This document shows positions 24,401 to 37,600 of a stretch of DNA of 64,000 nucleotides, piece by piece. The position numbers and the translations under genes were made by a program. Each line of letters opens with the position of its first letter. Within the stretch, counting starts at the first letter, position 1. The notes under the pieces are model-generated. The model saw only the letters and a list, made by a program, of their open reading frames with translations, had not been told where the DNA came from and ran no database searches. This stretch comes from Petrolisthes cinctipes (taxonomy: Eukaryota > Arthropoda > Malacostraca > Decapoda > Porcellanidae): the NCBI GenBank assembly GCA_033782935.1, contig JAWQEG010002500.1, forward strand, positions 12,501 through 76,500. Direction: 5' to 3'.

Positions 24401-27400
24401 ACTGGGGCAAAATAATAATGGTACCGGTATTGAAAAGTAGTGGGTGCAGTGAGAGCACTGTTTAGAACTAGAGGTTTAAGTACAATGGCTGAAGGAGGAT
24501 TGCATAAAGGAGTGTAGTACCAACACTATCATATAGTTGTGAGTTCTTTGAGTGGCATGAATATAAGAAATCAAAAGTAAGAGCAGTAGTTATTATATGC
24601 TGAAGAATTGACAAGGGGAGAAATACTGAAATCCATGATAGGTGTGAATTGATGTTTGGTCAGAGAGTAGAAGAAAGTGTTTTAAGATGGTATAGATATG
24701 TGGAAGGACTGGATTATACAAGATTTAAGGAAATGGGTTATAGAAGATGATAATTTTGTAATAATCATTTATAAATTCTCCAATTTCCCTGTATCAATTT
24801 TATATATTTTTTCCATATCAGATGAAGTCAAGCTGCATATCGTGGCACCCAAGTGTTGCCACTCAACTTGTTTTGGCCAGTGAAGAGGATGCAACACCTT
24901 GGGCACAGGTTTGGGATTTGCGGTATGCCACCGCCCCTCTGCGTACTATGGAAGGTCACCAGCGGGGCATCCTCAAGACAGCCTGGTGTACTGCTGATCC
25001 TAATTTGCTCATCACTGCAGCCAAGGACAACAAGTAAGTGACTTAACAGGACCATCCCTTGTATAGCACTGGAGTGTGCTGTGGCTATTTCATTGATTTT
25101 TCAAAATATAATTATAATATTTATTACCTTCATCAAGGAAGTTGTGTGATTGGTTGTTGTTTTCTGTTAGCAGAATTACGCAAAATGATATTCCTGGATT
25201 TGTATGAAATGTTTACTAGAATTTGGCTCAGGGACTGGCGCCAAGTGCTTAAAGTTTGGGAGAGATGTGGAACCAGTCTAAGACTTTCAGATCAGTTTGA
25301 GGGTGGGTGAGGTATTGCTCAACCTTGGTTGGGGTTTGCAGGGACAATAATGTTTGTTGTATTTTGTGTAAAGATCAGAATGTGACACCAGTTAATATAG
25401 AGCTAGAGCTGAGTTTTATAATTTGTTGACTGTCTTCTAGAATCTATATATGGAACCCAAATGAAGCTCAGCGTGGGCAGGAGATGGTTGGAGAGTTTCC
25501 CTCTTACAACCAATGGAGTTTTGACCTGGATTGGTGTCACCGTGACCCCTCACTGGTGGCAGTGGCTTCAGTGGATGGCTGTGTTAGTGTATATTCTCTT
25601 ATGGGTGCAGGCAGTCCTCCCACACAGTCTGACAGAGTGAGTGTTGGTCTGCATCATTTTACTATTAGTTTTGCAGATATTACTTCAAACTAAGTCAGGT
25701 GGATGTTAGATAAGATATAAATAGGACCAATCAGTTTAGTGGAGCTGATCAAAGTACTGTAGATAAATTACCTATGATATTCAGTATAATATTGCAGTAT
25801 GACAGTTTGACAGATATTTGTTCCTAGTGCTTTTTTATAAGGTTATCTTACTTTTGTAGCACCTAGATATAAGTTTCCAAAAATGAACCCCTAACTCTGA
25901 ATTTTCACTAGTATGAATACCTGTAGTCAGTTTATCAACAATCCTTCATTTACTGTACAGCACAATATTGGTAATATTCTGTTGTGAGCCATTACAGTAT
26001 TATACAACCTGTAATAAAAGGTGAAAGTCATCAATGCAATATAATTCATAGCAAAAGTGAATGACTCTGTGGGTAGCTTTGATGTTGTATTTTTCCATTA
26101 TTGTATATGACCAATATTCTGTTGTTGTTGTTGTTGTTGAAGTTCCTCAAGCTGTCTGACCGAGCAGCTTCGACCAATATTCTGTTGATTGTAGTACTTC
26201 ATATTTGATAACTGAAGTAATAGTGCAGAATAATACAGTATTACATTTGAGGTAGAACTAACACTTGAGAGTGTTAGGGAAGCTTTCTCTCTAGAAGATT
26301 CATGACATTGGTCTGATGATGTACTTTGCTTGTATATTGATGGCTATAAGTCTAAATATATAAAATGATTGTTACATAAGGGTGGGTATTACCAGCCAGA
26401 AAATCTTATGAGGCACAAAATTTGTTACTTGCCGACAGTAATTCATTCACAGATATAATCCGTAATTTCCGACCTTTAATTTTACTATAACTTATGTTTC
26501 ATATAGTTTTCACAGATAGCTGATTCATTTCCTGGGATGGAGATGCCAGCTGTTGTACCTCAGGGAGCAACTCCACAGCCCATCAGACTCAAAAATCCAC
26601 CCAAGTGGTTCCCTGTGACTGCCGGAAGCAGCTTTGCTGTAAGACTATATTGTTTTAGCAAATGATGTAATGTAATGAGTTAAAGACTTTGTATGCTTCT
26701 TATGGGGTTATTTTCAAGATACTCAACAGTGTGGCATATATTTAAAATGATACTTGTGCTCAATCATGAAAATGGATGCCTTCTTTGATGTTGAAATTGT
26801 ATAATCTCGGTTGTTAGGCACCTGCATCGTAGTGTACGTCATGGTCAATTTTCCTTCCATTTCCCTTGACTGTTTAGCTAATTGAGATCAAATTGCAAAC
26901 TTGCACACCACATCATTCCATTCACCTGTCAAAGGTACCATTTTCCTTTCACATTTTTGGCTCCACAGTGGATCTGTTGAAAGAGTACCATATCCTGGGA
27001 AAATATGAATACATTTTTTGGTATAAAACATGCTGTATTTATGATCAATGAGCAATATAATTCAAGATAAGTTATGTAAGGCATATTTTAATTGTATTTG
27101 AAAATTTTCGTTTTTTGCTGTGAAGTTTAAAAAATAATTTATTACTATTGACAGTTTGGTGGGCGGCTGATTTCTTGGAATAGCCAAAGTCGGAGTGTGC
27201 AAGTAGCACAGGTTGTGACTGAGCAGGGTTTGGTTGACCGTAGCAGTAAGCTTGAGGAAGCTCTCTCACAACCACAATTTGCTTCTTACTGTCAAGAAAA
27301 GGCCCAGCTTGCTACGCACCCAAGAGATCAGGTAAGGATCATAACTGAATAAATGCTCATAATTGTATGCACGTATTGTACCATATTTCCTTCCATAGGA

Positions 27401-30400
27401 CATTTTTATAATAATTTTGTTTTGTTTATTATTTTGCAGGTTCTGTGGCAGTATATCAGTGCCAACTTTGAAGCCTCGCCACGTGCCAAATACACTGAAC
27501 TTCTTGGATATACCAGTACCCAGGTGTCAGCACGTCTCCATCCCCAAGCACCCTCCACGCAAGACATGGAGGGAGTCAGCGCAGAGGTATTGGCAGACAA
27601 GATGGCTAGTCTCGGTACCACTGCAAGTATTATTTTGCGCTTTGTACTTTCTTCTCTAGGGTTTGTAGTCAAATTTACTATTACTCCAAAGACCATAATC
27701 TCTTAAATAACTTAAATGAAAAGTAGCTATGGTCATCTAAAGTAAATTATTAACATGTTTGGTCCAATATATCGTATCATACATAAAATGCATTTTTAAA
27801 AGTTGTACAGCACTCCACACTCCCATCTGAGCACTAAGCACAGCCGCCTGCCATAAAGTATGAACAAATTATTTATGATTTTTCCTTCCAAAGAGGAGTA
27901 ATATTTAGGTAAAGTGGATGCAAACCCCCCACAGGGCTGAGTGCTGCAGTGTCCACTGGCAGTATAAGTAAAATGCTGAATATACCAGTAGCCCATTCCC
28001 ACCAAAATCATGGCTAGAAACAATGTATATACAGTTGATTCCCAAACTGTGATAGGATGCAGTTCACCTTTGTATGGATTGTATATATCCTGACGGTTTG
28101 GAGGAATCACTAGCCTTCAGGTCTTTAACAAAATTTTAAGGACCTAAAACAAGAGCTAGATTTTATTGGAAATTTGTTCTGGAATAGTGATACCCATAAA
28201 CCATTTATGTACATGTGTAATGCGTAGTTACAATGTATTGTTATGATGTTACATGTACTGGATGATTTGAGTAATTTCTTCTTTGTTGCAATACTGTACA
28301 TGCTTTCCTCCAGAGGAGACAACAATCGACCAATCACGAATGGTTATTTGTGCCAGTGAGTACTGTATTGTGCAGTTACATTTTGTCCTCTGCTGTAAAT
28401 TACACTTTTGGTCTTTTATGCCATATACTGTACTTGACTTGGAAAATTATTCTTATTAGTCTTCAGTGTAATACAGTACTGTATTTTCGTTTTATATATG
28501 GATGGTTGTATGAGAGAGGTGAAAGCCAAAGTGAATGGTCTGGGGGTGAAGTTGAGGTTGAATGAAGCAAACTGGTCCCTGGTGGCAAGTTTGTTTGCGG
28601 ATGACACTGTGCTGATGGCTGAGAATGAAAGGAATTTACAGAGAGTGGTGGACGAATTTCAGTCTGTGTGTAAACGAAGGAAACTGAAGGTGAATGTGGG
28701 TAAAAGTAAAGTGATGGTATTTGAAAGAGCAGAAACTGAAGTGATTGACTTTGCTACACCTTACAGAGTGGCTGTACCAACTGGGACGAAGTGTGAGATA
28801 ACTCTGAGGGGTGAGAGGATGGAGGAAATGAAGGAGTTTAAGTACCTGGGTACAGTTATGTGTAAACATGGAAGTATGGAAGGAGAAATTAGGGAGAGAG
28901 CAGTGAAGGGTAGACAGGTCATAGGATCACTGGGGAGGATTATGAAGGGTAGAAGTGTGAGTATGGCAGTGAAAAGGGGACTACGAAATAGTATAATCCT
29001 GCCAACACTGACATATGCGTCAGAGACATGGACATGGAGTAGGGCGCATCAGTCTAGAATAGGTGCTGTGGAAATGAGTTACTTGAGAGGAGCATGTGGA
29101 CTTACTAGATGGGATGGAGAAAGTAATGAGAGTGTATATGAGAGATGTGGTATGAGTGAGAAGGCAATTGGCATTGAGTGTGGAGTGGTTGAGAGAGTGA
29201 AACGTGATACATTGAGATGGTTTGGACATGTGGAGAGAATGCAAGGCGAGGAATTTGTAAAGAAGGTGTATGGAAGTGAAGTTGTGGGACCTGGTGTGAG
29301 AGGCAGACCTCTGGTCAGATGGCAAAACAGAGTGGAAGAGTATGTAAAGGAGAGAAACGTGAGGGGTAGAGGAGGGCTTGAACAAGTAAGGAGGGAGTGT
29401 TGGAACAGGGAGAACTGGAGACACTTCTGCCGTGGCCACCCCCTTGGGGGGAGTTCCCGGAGGGAACGAGGCGTCGGAGCTATAGATAGATAGATAGTAT
29501 TTTCGTTTAGATGTTACAGTATCGTTTGTATGATTAGTTGCATGATATGTTGTATGTTTGTTTTAATCAACATTGCAATGATATGTACATTATATGGATT
29601 CTTTTGTATGTACTGTAGTCAGTTAGGTCAGTTAGGTATGGGTTGTCGATGCTCTCAGGCCAAGTAGCACAGCCATATCCTTATCAAATTTAGAAGCAGA
29701 TAGACTGGAGACAATAATAATATTGTTGTTTTTGTTGTACAGGAAGGCAGCACTGGATCTTTGGATCCAAGTGAGCAGTTTGAGATGATTGCCTCAGGAC
29801 AGTCATTTGACAAAACACCAGAAACTGAGGTTAGTAAAGGCATTTTAGCCTAAATTGTGAAACATTCATCTGTTTCTGAAGTCATATTTGCTAGTGTATA
29901 TTTCCATACTGTATTTAGAGCTAAGTATTAATTGTACCCAAGCATCAGGTTACAGTAAGCTTAGGAGAGGGTGAGATACTTGAGAAAGATGTTTTATGGA
30001 TTTATATTTTTATAGACAGCAGAGGGTGAGGGTGAAACGGATAGCAGTGAGCCAACACCAGTGACCTTGGATGTGATTGAAGAAGAGAGTGAGAGTGGAC
30101 ACCAAGGACTCATTACACAAGCACTTCTAATTGGAGACCTGGAGAGTGCAGTAGAGTTGTGCCTCTCAGACCGTTTCTACCCTCATGCCCTTGCCTTGGC
30201 AGCACATGCTGGAGCAGACCTCTTCACAAAGGTAATTCTCATGGTCCAGTTCACTCCAAAATCAACCTGTATTTAATGTAGCTATCTAAAAGCTCAGTAC
30301 AGACGCATATTGGCTAGTAATGAAATTGATCAAGGAGGATTAGTGGAGTGTTTTATATTGGTCTGTGTTTAAAGGTAAATGTGGAGAAAAGTAAGATGAT

Positions 30401-31619
30401 GATGGTGGGGAGGCATATACATATAAGTGGATGGTGGAAATCTAGAGGTGGTTGAAGAATTTAAGTACCTGGGAGTAATATTGGATAAGAGGAAAGTGTG
30501 AAGAGGAAGTGGGCAATAAGAGTGACCACCCATGGAAGACGAAGGAAATGGGATATTGATGATGTTACACAAAATGTTCCACCTTTGCCAGACACGTGAC
30601 TCAGTGCTGCGTGGAGTAGGAGGTGGGATTGGGGCATTGGTTGGAGCAGTGGTGCGGGGAGACCTGGCCTCTATCATTTCTACATGCAAGCTGGCAAGCT
30701 GGAAGGAGGCTCTTACTGCCATCCTTACCTACTCAACTGATGCACAGTTCTCCACTCTTGCTGGTCAGTTCCTTTATATCTCTGCCATTAAGCTTTCTTG
30801 ATATGTACTGTAACTTTAATCTCTACTACTTAAAAAATAAATTGTTAAACTTATGTACCAGTATATGATCCATCTCTTTCATAAGGTTTCTGCATCACTG
30901 AATGGGTGGAGCTGTTATCTACAGTTACCTTTTCTCCTTGTTTACTTGCATGTTTCCAGAGAGTCTAAACATAGTTGAATACTCATTTTTGGATGAACAA
31001 ATTAGAAGGTTATTAGTATTACAGTGCAAATGCTTAGTACATGTTATTTAATACATACTGTACTTTCCTTTGCGCGATTTCCAAGTAGTCCCACCACATT
31101 GTAGCCCTCATTCCTTGGCACCCTTTAAATAAGAAGAACCAAGGATAAGGAAAAGTAGTAGAGACTCTTCTAATGTCTACCTCGTGCATGGGAGCCACAG
31201 TAGTAAATTAATATATTAATAATACTGTAAAAATAAAATGAAGTTATACTCATGCTGGTCTTCTGCAGAGAGCCTGGGGGAGCGCCTTGAATCTCAGGGT
31301 GATGCAGATGCCCTGCTGTCAGCCATGGTGTGTTATGTGTGTGCTGGCAGCCTTGACAAGTTTGTCTCTTGCTGGGTCAAGACCAATCCAGATGCTCACA
31401 AGCCCTCAGATCTGCAGGTAACCTATCTACTGGGTTAACAAGGCATCAAAAATATAATAGTGATTGATATAACTGAGAGGGGATGGAAAAACAAGTTGAG
31501 TACACCATTTTTTTCCTGATGTTCTGGCATCTTGATTCCCCTGGGGTAGGGGGCTACGAATGCCTCCCCAGTATCCCTGCTTGTCATAAAAAGACAGCTA
31601 AAAGGAGCTTTCACTTCTG

Positions 31620-31650
<31 letters not shown>

Positions 31651-34600
31651 TTTTTTTCTTCTTCTTCTCTTCCATCTGTAACCTTTTGTGCTTACTGTCC
31701 CACCTCTCAATCACCTTCCTTGGGTGCCATATGACCTCACTGCTGCAGTGCCTAGTTTCATTCAATCAATCAATTAAATCTGGCACCTTGACTTATTAAG
31801 AGAAAATGACAGCCTTGGCTAACCATAAATTATTGTATGCCTATATACCGTTGTATAAAAGACAGTATAATCAGGATATACTTTCCCCTTAATTTGTCAC
31901 ACATTGATGGTCAAATGTTACAATGCTATATGAAGAGATGTTGTCTGGTGTGTGAAATACCAATACAGCTTGAATACACTAGAGGCCAATAAGTTTTATT
32001 CTGATGCGTTATGAATGATTCTGTAGCAAAACATTTTATTTACTATGTTGATATATTGACTGTGGTGTAATGTCAGTAAGTTTACAGGTATTTGTTTGTG
32101 TCTCCTCTTTGCAGGACTTGGTTGAAATCATCATGGGACTGCAGCGATCTCTCAGTGCAGCCGGAAGACCTACCAACCTGAGTGAAGGAAGTACAGTCAG
32201 CTCACTCCTCTGTCAGTATGCTTCACTCTTAGCTGCTCAGGGGGCACTCAACACAGCAGTCTCATATCTCAACTCTGCCACTAAGGTATTCTGTCTTACT
32301 GTTCATATTCTGTCCCATTGGCCACATTATTGACACATTAATTAGATTGTTTAATGTACAGTAGTTTGTAGCTGTTGCCACATTATTTTCACAGTTTGGT
32401 AATCACTCCCATGTCCAGAGGAACCTTTTCATTTTTGGCCTGAAGTGCTGTTAATATGTTAACAAAGATATAAACCAGTTAATGTGTTTGCTCATCAGTT
32501 ATAAGCTGTATCTAGTGATTATATATATGAGTAGCAAGTGATGGTAGAAAGGGAGTGCGAGTTTGTTTACACTGTGGCACTGAATGAAATAGTGAAGGCA
32601 GTCTTTATTGGCATACATATTTTCTCAGTCCAGGAATGTGAATGGGAGTCAAATATATAATTGAATCAAGAGTATTATGCTCAACAGGAAGTCTTACCCT
32701 CTGAGATTAAGACTACCTCAATGACAAATAGCACCACACAGCAATTCTGTTATTCATTTTTACCTATGCAAAGGAGGTAGTAGAGCTGTCCATTTCAACT
32801 GCTGTCACTGTCATGTCACACCAAAGTTTCCCAACCACATCACAGTGTGGGTTTACATACCGGTATATTATCTTTAGTAATGCAGTATCATGAATTGGTA
32901 ATTTAATCTATTTTGTTGATGTGATGATGGTGACAGGGTGAGATGGTAGAACTGCGGAACAGACTTTATCGTGCACTAGGGTATGCCACTGGAGGCAGTG
33001 TACCTGCTGCATCACACCAAAACACCGCCTCTTCTGTCAGACGCACCTCGACACCTCACCAACCCACCTTCTCCCAACCGCAGGTATGTGTAGAATTATT
33101 GTATAGTGTATGTATCCTTTTTAATACATTTGAAGAATGATTGGTGTGGTTAGCTTCATAAAAGTATAGCTAATAATAAATCAAATCCCTTATTATTAAT
33201 TAATGGTTTACTTAGAACATCTGGTATGGAAATGACCATGCCATAACTTCTTTGCACTGCTTCATTACCTCTACCAACTAACTTGAAGTTATGTTTTGTT
33301 TTTGTTATTTTCTGAGACTGTCAATAAGATATTAAATTTAGAAAAATTATGAAATATATTTGTATGCAGAAAGATAGGTGCAGAATTTATACATTTTTAC
33401 CAAAAGTGGCAAAAAGTGTTAAGATTTTGAGAGATTTCAAGAATAAGGGTAAAATATGGATGGCTCTGACTAGACATTCATAACCATACGTGTTCATCCT
33501 TTGCAGAGGTTTATGATATCTAAGAGCTATTGTTAGTGAACAATTGGTGAATGAATACCTGTGATCTAAACAATATTAATAAATGAGCTCTCCTTAAAGA
33601 AGTTTAATCATTTTTGCTTGTGTAAAAGTAGAAACTATTTTTTCAATGTTTTGTGTGCATATAATCAAGGGAGTGTGGTGGGGAGACAGCAGCACTGTGC
33701 CAGTTACCCCCACACCCACACCACGCTGGTTGGCTGCTCCATCACCGTTCTTGACACCGGTACCCTAGCTCATGTTGTGTAGTAGTACAGAATATGACAA
33801 TTTGGTATCGGTATAACTAATACAGATGTACTACAGAAACTGCTACCATCCTACTACAACTGTACAATTGTATATCTTCAGTAGTCATAGATAACATCAT
33901 GTACTTACAGAATATTGTAGTGTAACCTTTTGTCCTCATCTGGGTAAGTGTTCTTTCAGTATACAGGGTGTCTCACGAGTTTCTTCGGAAAATGAAACCA
34001 GTGCATGCTTATGCAATTCTAAGCATAAAATACTCTATAAGTATGGGTGTTTTATGTGATCGTTTACTGGTGACACAATTTTTTAATTTAGTGGGTAGAG
34101 ACGGGAGGGAGGTAGGGAGGAACAGCGCCATTGCCATGTTGACATTTCTCTATAATTTTTTAAAAATCTACTTTGTTCTCATTCTGAATAATCGTTAGGT
34201 AAGTAATTATTCTACAGAAGTATGTCACTTTAAAGTCGGGTAAGCTTAATATGCACGAAAGGCACCAAGGTCACTGAGGCCGTGAGGCACTGAGGTACTG
34301 GTACGGCTGACTGTGTACCTGCTACACCTATCACCAGTAAATGCTCACTTAAAACACCCATACTTATAGAGTATTTTATGCTTAGAATTGCATAAGCATG
34401 CACTGGTTACATTTTCTGGAGAAACTCATAGAGACACCCTGTATATGTACTGTACTTTATAAATTTCATTTGTATTGTATCAGAATTGGACTGTAATTTG
34501 TTTGGAAAGGTTACACTGAAGTTACTACTGTGGACTTTTGCAATAGTAAGCACACACACGCACACAACAGCTGCTAAACTATCTCGTTGGTTTTCATCTT

Positions 34601-37600
34601 CACCGGCCACTCAGCAGGCTATAGTTCAAGCTCTGATCAAGGTTGCATTGTATTTTCAATTGACAAGCAAGAAGTTTCTGACCCTCTTGACCAAGAGGAT
34701 GGGGCGTGTGGTTTGTGAGAGGTTCCAACCTTGCCCATAGATCAGATGCTAGACCCGCTACTAGCTAAAAATTTCATGGGCATGAGAGAGGAGCAAATGT
34801 GACCCATGTTTTATCCCTATCTCTGTATATTTCTGATTTTATTTTTCTGTCTCTGGCTGGTGGAACCCCCTACCCCTTGAGAAAAAAGAGATGGGGTTAT
34901 TGATGAAGAATGTAATGTTGGTTGTCATGGTGAAATCTAATAGTAACAGTTTGGTATGAAACTGGTGAAGGTAATACAGATACAGTCCATACATATGGGT
35001 TCTGAAGAAAACCTTATGCAAATGTGGATGATCATTAGTATTTAGATGTAATTTTTATCATTTTACTGAAAATTAATTGCTTTATAATAACATTTTGTTA
35101 TGAGTTTATAATTTAATTTGATGTTGGGTTCAGAATTATGTATACTGTACTGTATATTTTGTGGTTATTCAAATTAAGTGAAGACAGGGTAGAATACATT
35201 GTAATGAAGAGATTTGGGCTTGTGAGTGGTTGTCCAAGCCAGACTGTTCAAATTGATGTAGTAGAGCTTATATAAAGTTATAATAAGTAAGTAGTTGTAG
35301 TAAGGTTTACTAACTTTGTAAGTTTGTATGGTATGAGGTAGAGTAAATTCAGAAGCAGTGCAGGCCCACTAACATTTAAGGGTACTGTATAAAGTTCAAA
35401 CTTAACCTTAGTCATTCAAGTTTTATCATACTACAGTATGTAGTATTAAATATGGTAGTATCAGAAGGTGTAGATATTTAGCAGTTAATGTAGTTTTATG
35501 GAGGGCAAAAAAGGCTGAGAGTTGTTGTGATGCAGCAGTTCCAGTCTGTTTGTTTTGTATAATTTCCATGGTTGTTTGCTGCAGTTTTACTTCTCTGTTG
35601 AACACATTTATTTATTTTGTAGTCGTCATGTCTGATGCAAATGCAAATGTTGTATAGTACACAATTATCAGCAATACTTTAGCTTCATTTTCTGCTCATA
35701 TATATTTTTTAAATTTTGCACAATTTCTGTAGAAATCGAGACATACAGTATTCTGAATTATTGATATTAGAAAATTGTTGGTAAAGAAGTTTTCTTCCTT
35801 TCTTGTTACTGCTGCTCAAAAAATACTTTTACCAGAAATGTATATTGCTAATGTCAGGTCCGATATTGTTAACTTGGTAAAATGCTCAATGTATTAATAT
35901 TGTTACCCACCTGTTTCTTCCTCACTCTTCACAGCCAACTCAATTCACCCCTTCAGTGCAAGACCAGCAACGCAGTATTTACGGGGAGCCTGTAACACTA
36001 CAGTCCCCATCTTTCTACACCCCCACAGCACCACACACACAGGTACATTGCAATACTGTACAAATCAGTGTTGACACCTAATACCATGTGAATAAATATA
36101 AGCATGCCACTATTCTATGAAGTTTATGAAAGTAAAAATTTGTGTCACTGGAAATCAGGTAATAATTCTACTGGTGATATAATACAGTATGGTATACTTT
36201 TGTAATTGGAATTTCCTCAGATGGTGCCTCAGTATGGTGCCCCCCCTGCCCCTATGACCCCCCTCAACCCACTCCAGCCAGCAGCACCAGCGCCTCCTCT
36301 CATGGGACCACCACCCACCCAAGTCATGTCAGGAGGTATGGACAAGAAGAAAGTTTGGTCATTCTTTTTGGTAATACACCTCGGTCTTGTATAGAACGTC
36401 CAATAGGTCGATAGAAGACGTCGTTTTATGTGAAATCGTTCTATGTGATACACGAAACCTATGGGGAAAACGACAATTGGTCGATCAGTCACCAAAATTG
36501 TCCCTGAAATTAACATAAAATACTTTTCAAGGTTTTTCTTGCCTTAATCCTACAGGGATGTATGTAAAATGCATTTTACAATTCGTATCAAGGTTTTCGC
36601 AGGCGAATCATGTGACTGAGACGAGTCGTCGGCATCCGTGGTGGTTGAGGTGGTAGGGGGAGAGATAACATGTGATGGTGGTGGAGGTGGTAGGGGGGGA
36701 GATAGCGCGTGATCATCGTTTGTTTTCTTTTATTAACCATACGCTGGTGTTTCCTTCTCCTTTCTCCTTCCGAGAAATAACTTCTTTATATCGAAGGATA
36801 TGGCCTTCCGTTTTGTAAATGCACGACCTGGCATGACTGAGCGTTGAAGCTGGTGGTTAACTCGTAATCACTAAAAACGAGCGAGTCAAACACGAAATTT
36901 CCCTAACTTCAACTTTAGAATGTCCCTTTATGCCTCAATAATTCCCTGTTTACTCTTGAACATTGACGGTCTTTTTGGTATTTGTTCTGGTAAGACTTTC
37001 CCTGTTTACTTTTGAACAATCTTTATATAATTTCCCTGTGTGGATTTCAAAATTCCCTAAAACAGAGAAATTTCCTTACACCTGGCAACACTGGGTAGGG
37101 GGAAAGAGCGGGAGAAGTGGTGGCAACACATTCACACACACTGTACAGACGCCAGTGATATCATTTCCTGGCACGTTCTGTATGAATTCGCTCGTTTTGT
37201 ATAAGAACTCCTCGGATTTGCTTCACTTATTTTTGCCACCCGTTCAATATGGATACAATCGTTTTATAAAATAATTTTAAGCTAATATTTTGGTCACTCG
37301 TTCTATACGAGAATTGTTCTATGTGAACACGTTCTATATGAGACCGAGGTGTACTTCAGTTGGAAACAAGTATTAGTGACCATCCTGATACACCAAGGAA
37401 GCCTTTATGTATGATGTATTGTCTTGTGTATCATAGCCTATGTTGCTATGGTTTTTCAAATTAGCCTAAAAATATTTTTGTTGGGATTAATCCTTGCATG
37501 GATTGTTGTCCCCCAAAATAAGTTATTCAAAATATGGTAGAGTTTTTTAAAGAATTTAGTAATGAGCATGTTATACGAGTACCTGCAATCTTATTTCAAA

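Noticed and set aside
28316..28357. 42-base candidate exon between AG and GTGAGT in SEC31A intron 9
   Set aside because: It keeps phase but does not resolve the exon 9/10 mismatch, and the encoded residues show no Sec31 likeness.
29020..29439. 139-codon minus-strand frame
   Set aside because: Antisense to the intact RTE reverse-transcriptase frame; codon composition explains it.
33690..33765. Possible extra Pro-rich SEC31A exon (reads TVPVTPTPTPRWLAAPSPF)
   Set aside because: The composition fits, but no acceptor gives a phase compatible with the 33083 and 35935 junctions, so it is not included. It could still be a cassette exon.
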